Shown piece by piece: positions 58,058 to 64,000 of a stretch of 64,000 nucleotides of DNA; within the stretch, counting starts at the first letter, position 1, and the number at the start of each line of letters is the position of its first letter. This DNA is from Streptomyces anulatus (lineage in GTDB: Bacteria; Actinomycetota; Actinomycetes; Streptomycetales; Streptomycetaceae). Below the pieces are notes generated by a model. The model searched no databases and was not told where the DNA came from. It worked only from the letters and a program-made list of their open reading frames with translations. The translations under genes were made by a program, and so were the position numbers. The stretch lies in contig NZ_JOEZ01000034.1 in the NCBI RefSeq assembly GCF_000721175.1, positions 11,087-75,086 of the forward strand. Reading direction: 5' to 3'.

Positions 58058-59530
58058 TCAGGGACGTCCGCGTAACCGCGCGCGAGCCCCCCACGCGGTC
58101 CGGGCCGTCGCCAACTCGGCCCGGTACCGCTCGTATCCGTCCTCGTACAGCGCCCGTACGCCCTCCCGCGGACCGACCACCTGATGGCGTCCCGGCGGCG
58201 CCTCGTACCCGGGGGACAGCGAGGACCTGGCGACGGACACCACACCGAGCGCCCCGACCTGTTCCTCCAGCGGAACACGGACGGGCCGGCCGAGGACGTC
58301 GGCGATCAGCCGGGCCCACATCACCGACCGCGTGCCGCCGCCGCACAGGGCGAGCGTGCCGCTCAGCCCGGCCGTGTCCAGGCAGTGCCGGGCCGCGTAC
58401 CCGATGGCCTCGCAGACGGCCCGGACGGCGTCCGCCCGGCCCGTCGCCAGGCTGAGCCCGTCGAGCCTGCCCTGGGCGGACGGCTCGACGAACGGGGCCC
58501 GCTCGCCCGCCTCGGACAGGAAGGGGAAGGCGTGGACGCCCCGGGCGCCGGGCGGGCTGTCGGAGAGCAGGGCGTCGACGTCGGCCGTGGTCGCGCCGAC
58601 GAGGGCGAGCACCCACTCCAGCGCCGCCGTCCCCACCATGGCGGGCATGGCCCGCAGCCACCGGCCGGGGTCGGGCGTGCACAGCCACATACCGGCGGGC
58701 TCGGCGAGCGGATCGAGATCGACGCGGTCGGTCAGCACCTGGCTCGCCAGGGTCGTGCCGAGGATGAGGACCCCGTCCCCCACCTCACGCACCCCGCTGC
58801 CGATCGCGCAGGCCGGCAGATCGTACGGCCCAGCCACCACCGGCAACCCCTCGGGCAGCCCCAACAGCCCGGCACCGCGACCGTCCAGCCCGAGCACCGT
58901 CCCGGGAGGGGCCGGAAGCGGCAGCAGCCCCGCCCGGTCCTCGACACCGCAGGCCGCCAGGGCCTGGGGCGCGTATCGGCGGGTACGCGGGTCGAGGAAC
59001 GGCAACGTCGCGTCGGAGGCGTCGAGACACACCCGGCCCGTCAGGCGCTGGGCGACCGCGTCGACGCAGTACCCCGCGACGGCGGCCCGGTCCAGCGACT
59101 CCGGCTCGTGTTCCTGGAGCCAGTTCAGCAGCGGGCCGTGGCACCCGGGGAACATTCCGGAACCGGTGTGCGAGTAGGCCGTGCTGATCGTGCCGTCCCC
59201 CAGCCAACCGGTCACCAGATCCGAGGCCCGCGCGTCCATCCAGGAGATGGCGGGCCGCACCGGACGGCCCTCGGAGTCCCGCAGCCACAGACCGTCCCCC
59301 TGGCCGGTGAGCGCCACGGCGTCCGGCGCACGGCCGATCGCGGCGACGACCTCGCGGACGACATCGACGACGCCGACCACGACGTCGTCGAGATCCTGCT
59401 CGACCCGCCCGCCCTGCAGCATGTCCAGGTGCGAGCGCCCACTCGCGGAAGCCAGGGCACTGCCGGTCCCGTCGAACGCCACGGCCTTGGTGACCGACGT
59501 CCCGATGTCCACGCCGATGATGGTGCTCAC
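58058..59530 (-). CDS. FGGY-family carbohydrate kinase (xylulokinase-like)
   Basis: A 490-residue two-domain sugar kinase. GTG 59530 has AGGAGG upstream. The ATP/sugar N-terminal motif is IIGVDIGTSVTKAVAFDG; ALTGQGDGLWLRD and ISWMDARASD follow. The C-terminal FGGY region has ILGTTLASQ, FPFLSEAGERAPF and LALCGGGTRSVMWARLIADVLG. It phosphorylates a ketose or polyol. It is downstream of the hydroxyacid dehydrogenase in the same direction (49-bp gap), forming an operon divergent from a phosphatase/DeoR/kinase unit. Sugar not assignable. Confidence 0.9.
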   Translation of the reverse strand: MSTIIGVDIGTSVTKAVAFDGTGSALASASGRSHLDMLQGGRVEQDLDDVVVGVVDVVREVVAAIGRAPDAVALTGQGDGLWLRDSEGRPVRPAISWMDARASDLVTGWLGDGTISTAYSHTGSGMFPGCHGPLLNWLQEHEPESLDRAAVAGYCVDAVAQRLTGRVCLDASDATLPFLDPRTRRYAPQALAACGVEDRAGLLPLPAPPGTVLGLDGRGAGLLGLPEGLPVVAGPYDLPACAIGSGVREVGDGVLILGTTLASQVLTDRVDLDPLAEPAGMWLCTPDPGRWLRAMPAMVGTAALEWVLALVGATTADVDALLSDSPPGARGVHAFPFLSEAGERAPFVEPSAQGRLDGLSLATGRADAVRAVCEAIGYAARHCLDTAGLSGTLALCGGGTRSVMWARLIADVLGRPVRVPLEEQVGALGVVSVARSSLSPGYEAPPGRHQVVGPREGVRALYEDGYERYRAELATARTAWGARARLRGRP

Positions 59531-59579
59531 GCCTGGTGCCTCCTGTACGAGCCGATGGGTTCCCGGGCGCCGCCGGCCG

Positions 59580-60635
59580 TCAGGTCCGCCCGGCTGCCAG
59601 GACGTCCCGATTCGCGAGGTGCGACAGCTCCTCCCCCCGCAGGAAGCGGCCGACCTCGGCAGCGGTGATGGACGCCGCACGGTGTGCCGTCTGCCGGGTC
59701 GCGCCCGCGACATGAGGGGTGGTGATCACGTTCGGCACGTCCCGCAGGGCCCAGTCGGCGGGGATCGGCTCGATGTCGTACACGTCCAGGGCCAGCGCCC
59801 CGAGACGGCCGCTGCGCAGCAGCTCCGGCAGCGGCGCGTGGTCGAGCAGTCCGCCCCGGGCGGAGTTCACCAGGACCGCGCCGTGCGGTAGCAGCCCGAG
59901 GCGTCGGGAGTCGAGCAGACGGTGGGTCTCCTCTGTCAGACGGGCATGCAGGCTCACCACCGAACTCCGCCTCAGGAGGACGTCCAGCTCGACGAGTTCG
60001 ACCCCGTCCGCCTCCACCTCGGCAGGATCGGCGTACGGGTCGGCCGCGAGCACCTGAGCGCCGAAGGCGCGCATCACCCGAGCCACGATGCGGCCGATGG
60101 CGCCGTAGCCGACCAGTCCGACCGTGGCCCCGCCGAGCTCACCGCCGCTCTCCTCGTACGCGTACAGATCGCCCCGCCACACGCCCCGCTTCAACTCCGC
60201 GTCGGCGGTGCCGATACGCCGCATCGCGGCGAGCATCAGCCCCACGGCGAACTCCGCGGCGGCAGGCGCGTTGCGGCCGGGGGCGAAGCTGACCCTGACT
60301 CCGTGACGGGTGGCGGCCGCCAGGTCCACATTCACCGGCCCGCCCCGCGAAACGCTGACGAGACGCAGTGCGGGCGTTGCGGCGAACACCCGCTCGGTGA
60401 ACGGGGCCATCTGCGTCACACAGGCGGACGCCCCGGCCAGCGCCTCGACGAGTTCCTCCTCCGTGCCGCTCGCCTCGTGGACCTCCGCGACCGGCCCGAA
60501 GGGCTCGTGGGGCCAAGGGAGGGTCAACTCCGCGAACTCCGGAAGCTCTCCGCCCGTGCGGGACAGCTCCTGACTCACTGCCGCGCGAATCAACGAGGGA
60601 CGGACGAAGTGGTCGCCTGCGGCGAGGATGCGCAT
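59580..60635 (-). CDS. NAD-dependent D-2-hydroxyacid dehydrogenase (phosphoglycerate-dehydrogenase-like)
   Basis: A 351-residue dehydrogenase. Rossmann loop VGLVGYGAIGRIVARVM, catalytic Arg in SVSRGGPVN and NSARGGLLD, Glu region DVYDIEPI, and His in TTPHVAGAT. AAGGA precedes ATG 60635. It differs from the dehydrogenase at 12516 in sequence and context. Operon with the FGGY kinase suggests oxidation or reduction of a sugar acid or sugar phosphate in the same pathway. Its promoter region contains the palindrome at 60734-60749. Confidence 0.88.
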   Translation of the reverse strand: MRILAAGDHFVRPSLIRAAVSQELSRTGGELPEFAELTLPWPHEPFGPVAEVHEASGTEEELVEALAGASACVTQMAPFTERVFAATPALRLVSVSRGGPVNVDLAAATRHGVRVSFAPGRNAPAAAEFAVGLMLAAMRRIGTADAELKRGVWRGDLYAYEESGGELGGATVGLVGYGAIGRIVARVMRAFGAQVLAADPYADPAEVEADGVELVELDVLLRRSSVVSLHARLTEETHRLLDSRRLGLLPHGAVLVNSARGGLLDHAPLPELLRSGRLGALALDVYDIEPIPADWALRDVPNVITTPHVAGATRQTAHRAASITAAEVGRFLRGEELSHLANRDVLAAGRT

Positions 60636-60723
60636 GACGTCGGATTCCTTCTGCGAGGGAGCCGGGGATTGCGTGGCGAGCAGGCCGGAGCGTGATCCGA
60701 GCCGCGACGGGCCGGACCTGAGC

Positions 60724-60749
60724 TGTGAAATTTCTGTTAAATTTAACAG
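60724..60749. promoter_or_regulatory. Operator-like palindrome between divergent sugar operons
   Basis: CTGTTAAATTTAACAG (60734-60749) is a perfect 16-bp palindrome, preceded by TGTGAAAT at 60724-60731. It lies between the dehydrogenase-kinase operon and the phosphatase-DeoR genes. A second TGTGAAAT, inverted, occurs at 62322-62329 upstream of the other kinase. Probable target of the DeoR protein encoded at 61511. Confidence 0.6.
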
Positions 60750-60854
60750 CGCATGCGTGAACTGGCAATGCGCCGGGCCGCAGACGGCCCCACCCAACCG
60801 GCTCCACCCACACTCGGCCTCGACCTCTCCACCTCGACGTGAAGGGCGGTCTCC

Positions 60855-61505
60855 ATGACCTCTCGTCTCTTGCTGGTACGGCACGGCGAGACCGAGTGGC
60901 ACGCGGAGAACCGGTACGCCGGTGTCACCGACGTGGCCCTCACACCCCGAGGCATGGCCCAGGCAGCCGACCTCGGATCCTGGGCCGCCCGCACCGGCGT
61001 GGACGCGGTCGCCTGCTCCCCGCTCAGCCGCGCCCGCCTGACGGCGAGCCCCGCGGCGGTGGCGCTGGGCCTGGCGGTGGACGTCCAGGAGGGCCTGCGG
61101 GAGGTGGACTTCGGACGGGGCGAGGGCCGGACCATCGAGGAGATGGCCGAGGAAGACCCCGAAGCCGTACGGAGGTTCCGCGAGGACGCCGACGCCGGCG
61201 CCTTCCCCGGCTCGGAGCCGGTCGCCCGCGCCGCGGCCCGGGCGAGCGGGGCCCTGCGCGACCTCGCGCACCGCCACCAGGGAGGCAGGGTCCTCGTCGT
61301 CGCCCACAACACCCTGCTGCGCATCGCCCTGTGCGAACTCCTCGGACTGCCCCTCGGGCACTACCGGCGGATCTTCCCGCGCCTGGACAACGGAGCCGTC
61401 ACGGAGATCGAGATCCGGGGCACGGAGACGTCGCTGCGCTCGCTCAACGTACCCACCACCGCGCCCCCCGCCCCCGCGCCCGGCCCGATCCCTGCGGGAG
61501 ACTGA
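60855..61505 (+). CDS. Histidine phosphatase (phosphoglycerate mutase-like)
   Basis: A 216-residue phosphatase. Catalytic LLLVRHGETEW (His10), CSPLSRARLTA with the second Arg, REVDFGRGEGRTIEEM, and VLVVAHNTLLRIAL with the second His. The C-terminal 20 residues are Pro/Ala-rich. It removes phosphate from a phospho-sugar or similar metabolite via a phosphohistidine intermediate. It begins the rightward unit and is followed 5 bp later by the DeoR regulator, so both are probably co-transcribed. Confidence 0.88.
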   Translation: MTSRLLLVRHGETEWHAENRYAGVTDVALTPRGMAQAADLGSWAARTGVDAVACSPLSRARLTASPAAVALGLAVDVQEGLREVDFGRGEGRTIEEMAEEDPEAVRRFREDADAGAFPGSEPVARAAARASGALRDLAHRHQGGRVLVVAHNTLLRIALCELLGLPLGHYRRIFPRLDNGAVTEIEIRGTETSLRSLNVPTTAPPAPAPGPIPAGD

Positions 61506-61510
61506 CCCCC

Positions 61511-62287
61511 ATGACCAAGAGATCCGCCGAAGAACGCCGACGGCTCATCGCCGACCACGTCGTGGAGCAGGGCACGGCCACGGGCGCCGCTCTCGCCCAG
61601 CTGACGGGCGTGAGCCTGATGACCGTCCACCGCGACCTCGACGACCTCGCCCGGCAAGGGGTCCTGCGACGCTTCCGCGGTGGCGCGTCCGCCCTGCCGT
61701 CCACGGTGTTCGAGTCGAGCCTCGACTACCGGCTCGGCGTAAACACGGCGGAGAAGAACGCCGTCGCGCGCGCCGCCGCCGAGCTGGTGGAGCCCGGCAT
61801 GTCGGTGATGCTCGACGATTCCACCACCGTGCTGGTCATGGCCGGCCTGCTGGTCGACCTCGCCCCGCTCACCGTGGTCACCAACGCCCGCCGGGTGCTC
61901 GACGTCTTCACCGGGTGCGAGGGCATCCGTCTGATCGCGCTGGGCGGCGAGTACTCACGCACCCACGACTCCTTCCTCGGAATGCCCTGCGTCGAGGCGG
62001 TGGAGGCGCTCTCCGTCGACCTCGTCGCCGTCTCCACGTCGGCCCTCGACGCCAGGACGGCCTACCACCAGGAGCAGGACGTGGTGCTGGTCAAACGGGC
62101 GATGCTGACGTCGGCGGGGACGAAGGTGATGCTCATGGACCACACCAAGCTCGCCCGGACCGCGCTGCACCGGGTGGGGCCCGTCGCCGACCTGGACCAT
62201 CTCGTCGTGGACGACCAAGTGGACGCCGAACTGCTCGGCAAACTCCGCGAACGGACCACGGTCACCGTGGCGGCCGTCGCACGGTGA
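61511..62287 (+). CDS. DeoR-family sugar-phosphate-sensing regulator
   Basis: A 258-residue DeoR protein. The HTH (about 8-60: RRRLIADHVVEQG, ALAQLTGVSLMTVHRDLDDLA, VLRRFRGGAS) precedes a phospho-sugar-binding domain with MLDDSTTVLVMAGLL, VVTNARRVLDVF, LIALGGEYSR and LMDHTKLARTAL. GGGAG lies upstream of ATG 61511. It likely represses the flanking kinase, dehydrogenase and phosphatase genes until a sugar phosphate accumulates. Candidate operators are at 60724-60749 and 62322-62329. Confidence 0.92.
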   Translation: MTKRSAEERRRLIADHVVEQGTATGAALAQLTGVSLMTVHRDLDDLARQGVLRRFRGGASALPSTVFESSLDYRLGVNTAEKNAVARAAAELVEPGMSVMLDDSTTVLVMAGLLVDLAPLTVVTNARRVLDVFTGCEGIRLIALGGEYSRTHDSFLGMPCVEAVEALSVDLVAVSTSALDARTAYHQEQDVVLVKRAMLTSAGTKVMLMDHTKLARTALHRVGPVADLDHLVVDDQVDAELLGKLRERTTVTVAAVAR

Positions 62288-62321
62288 GATGGCCGATCGC
62301 AGCATGATGGAAAGAATGTTG

Positions 62322-62329
62322 ATTTCACA
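62322..62329. promoter_or_regulatory. Operator half-site-like octamer upstream of the second kinase
   Basis: ATTTCACA is the reverse complement of the TGTGAAAT found at 60724-60731. It lies 111 bp before the kinase start within an AT-richer patch. Short, so only suggestive. Confidence 0.35.
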
Positions 62330-62439
62330 AAGAACCAACCACCCGGCTGGGCCACCAGCCCCCCGCTGAACAGATGCGAACAGCCAGTGGACAGGTGAGG
62401 CCCGCCGGACGCCGACGCCGGGGAAGGACGCATTCCGCC

Positions 62440-63912
62440 ATGAGCAGAGAATCCCGCCGAACCACCCGCCACGCTCCGGCCGTGATCGGCATCGACGTGG
62501 CAACCGCGTCCGTCCGCGTGCTGTGCGTGGACGAGCAGGGGCGTGTGCTCGCCGAGGCGCGGAGCGATCTGCCGCTCCCCGTACGCACCGCCGCGGGGAC
62601 GAGCGAGCAGGACGCCCGCTCGTGGTGGCCCGCCGTACGGTCAGCGCTCCGCCGCACCACCGACGCACTGCCCCGGGGCGGCCGCGAGGTCGTCGCGGTG
62701 GCCGTGTCCGCCACATCCGGAACCATCGTGCCGACCGGGGTCGACGCCGAACCGCTCGGCCCGGCCTTGATGTACGACGACCGGCGAGCCGCCGACGTCA
62801 ACGCGGAGGCCCAGCGGGCGGGCAGCGCCCGGTGGGCCGCGCTCGGCCTGTCCGTGGGGCCGACCGCGGCGCTGGGCCGGGCCGTCTGGTGCTTGCGGAC
62901 GTACGGCTCCGCCCTGCGCCAGGTCCTGCACACACCCGACGTCGTCGGGCGCGAGCTGACGGGTCACCCGGTCGCAACGGACTGGAGCCACGCGCTCAAG
63001 TCCGGTTATGACGCCCGTGCTTCGGAGTGGGCGCACGAGGTGTTCGAGACCTTCGACCTCCCGCTCGCGCTGCTACCCGACGTAAGTGCCCCCGGCACGG
63101 AGGCCGGTGTCGTCGGCCGGAAAGCGGCCGAGGCGACGGGACTGCCCGAAGGGTGCTCCGTACGCCTCGGGATGACGGACGGCTGCGCGGGCCAGATCGC
63201 CACCGGGGCGGTCGAGCCGGGCCGGTTCGTCGGCGTGCTCGGCACCACATACGTCCTCAAGGGGGTCTCCGCCGACCTGGTTCGCGATCCGACCGGGGCG
63301 TTCTACAGCCATCGCCACCCCGGCGGCTGGTGGCTCCCCGGCGGGGCGTCCAACACCGGAGCAGAGTGTTTGGCTCAGGCTGGTGCGTCCCGTCTGCCGG
63401 AGCTGGACGCAGCCGCGGCGGCCCGGGGCCCGGCGTCGTACGTGCGTTACCCCCTGTGCCGCGACGGCGAACGGTTCCCCTTCGTCTCCGGCACGGCGCG
63501 CGGCTTCGAGCTGGGCCGTCCCGGCGACGAGGTGGACTCCCACCGGGCCGCACTCGAAGGAGTCGCTTTCGTCGAACGCCTGGCTCTGGACCGGGTCGAG
63601 CGTCTCGGCGTCCCGGTGCTGGGCCCTCTGTACGCGGCCGGCGGGGGCAGTCGCAGCGCTGTGTGGACGGCGATCCGGGCCACCGTCCTGGACCGCCCGG
63701 TCCGGGTGGCCGGGCGGGCGGAGACGGCCTTCGGAGCCGCGCTCCTCGCGGCGACGGGCACGCTCCACGAGGACCTCGCGGCGAGCGCCGCCGCGATGGT
63801 GCGCCCAGGCGCCCTCGTCGAGCCCGTGCCGGAGGAACGCCCCGCCCTGGACGACGCCTACGGCCACTTCGTGGCGGCGCTGCGCGAGCGGGGCTGGCTC
63901 CCCGATTCCTAA
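62440..63912 (+). CDS. FGGY-family carbohydrate kinase (second)
   Basis: A 490-residue sugar kinase only distantly similar to the first. GGAAGGA is upstream of ATG 62440. N-terminal ATP site VIGIDVATASVRVLCVDEQG, VAVSATSGTIVP, LMYDDRRA; C-terminal LGTTYVLKGV, FPFVSGTARGFELG, YAAGGGSRSAVWTAIRATVL. The sequence GIDVATASVR replaces the usual Gly-Thr of the FGGY phosphate loop, which is worth checking. Part of the same sugar locus as the DeoR regulator. Substrate may be an erythritol-, ribulose- or AI-2-like sugar; not resolvable. Confidence 0.88.
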   Translation: MSRESRRTTRHAPAVIGIDVATASVRVLCVDEQGRVLAEARSDLPLPVRTAAGTSEQDARSWWPAVRSALRRTTDALPRGGREVVAVAVSATSGTIVPTGVDAEPLGPALMYDDRRAADVNAEAQRAGSARWAALGLSVGPTAALGRAVWCLRTYGSALRQVLHTPDVVGRELTGHPVATDWSHALKSGYDARASEWAHEVFETFDLPLALLPDVSAPGTEAGVVGRKAAEATGLPEGCSVRLGMTDGCAGQIATGAVEPGRFVGVLGTTYVLKGVSADLVRDPTGAFYSHRHPGGWWLPGGASNTGAECLAQAGASRLPELDAAAAARGPASYVRYPLCRDGERFPFVSGTARGFELGRPGDEVDSHRAALEGVAFVERLALDRVERLGVPVLGPLYAAGGGSRSAVWTAIRATVLDRPVRVAGRAETAFGAALLAATGTLHEDLAASAAAMVRPGALVEPVPEERPALDDAYGHFVAALRERGWLPDS

Positions 63913-63920
63913 TAGAGATG

Positions 63921-64000
63921 TCAAGCTGCCAGTGTGACGGGCGGTATTGGGCTGTAGCACCTTCCGTCACGCAGGAGTGCCCACAGAACGTTGACCCGGC
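63921..64000 (-). mobile_element. C-terminus of an IS110-like transposase, cut by the window edge
   Basis: Twenty-six codons before TGA (63923-63921, minus strand) read RVNVLWALLRDGRCY then SPIPPVTLAA. This matches the usual end of IS110-family (transposase_20) proteins in Streptomyces as I recall it. The gene enters from the right edge. Its stop is only 9 bp from the kinase stop, so the element sits immediately against the sugar locus. Confidence 0.65.

Noticed and set aside
1-64000. CRISPR arrays, tRNA and rRNA genes
   Set aside because: No regularly spaced direct repeats with unique spacers, and no cloverleaf-type or rRNA sequence, were recognised on either strand.

Overview
The window looks like a chromosomal segment of a Streptomyces or close relative. 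It has very high G+C with third-position bias, Streptomyces-type lipoproteins and a snapalysin-like protease, possible leaderless genes starting on GTG, and fossil genes of kinds common in Streptomyces genomes. No rRNA, tRNA or CRISPR array was recognised. All calls are by eye from the sequence; no database search was run.

Layout. 1-5.1 kb: small housekeeping or unknown genes (truncated CNNM/DUF21 membrane protein, DUF4180 with an HTH partner, acetyltransferase, DinB-like protein) and a decayed aminoglycoside acetyltransferase. 5.1-15.4 kb: a polysaccharide-use locus made of a secreted family 8 polysaccharide lyase, a DeoR/LacI hybrid regulator, a sugar ABC importer, a hydroxyacid dehydrogenase, and a convergent aldolase/SIS-isomerase pair. 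Four copies of one operator-like motif (TGATCG-NN-TCGATYG) tie the lyase, regulator and importer into one regulon. 15.7-16.5 kb: an SDR reductase. 16.6-24.0 kb: a tightly overlapping five-gene operon (SWIM protein, uncharacterised protein, VWA protein, MoxR-like AAA ATPase, DUF5682) that looks like the actinobacterial version of E. coli yehLMPQ.

24.2-36.8 kb is a single 12.6-kb gene for a FAAL-ACP-KS-AT-KR-ACP-C-A-PCP-C megasynthase. Its last ~400 residues resemble cyanobacterial long-chain acyl-ACP reductase (AAR), including the catalytic Cys, rather than the usual NRPS reductase domain. This is the most interesting feature of the window. It predicts a 3-hydroxyacyl-aminoacyl chain released reductively, possibly after a further condensation by the second C domain.

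36.9-46.8 kb: a small P-loop kinase, a MhuD-type heme-degrading monooxygenase, a cobalamin riboswitch with a FecCD-type importer, a secreted LamG protein, a sirtuin, a snapalysin-like metalloprotease, and a TetR-SGNH hydrolase operon with a clear palindromic operator. 46.9-50.25 kb: a graveyard of broken genes (FBP-domain protein, transposase, helicase, two HTH/plasmid-type genes) around one intact MOSC gene. 50.3-57.2 kb: a methyltransferase, a response regulator/histidine kinase/lipoprotein operon, and a large secreted subtilase with a doubtful 3' end. 57.4-64 kb: an acetyltransferase and a second sugar locus (two FGGY kinases, hydroxyacid dehydrogenase, histidine phosphatase, DeoR regulator), ending at the C-terminus of an IS110-like transposase cut by the window edge.
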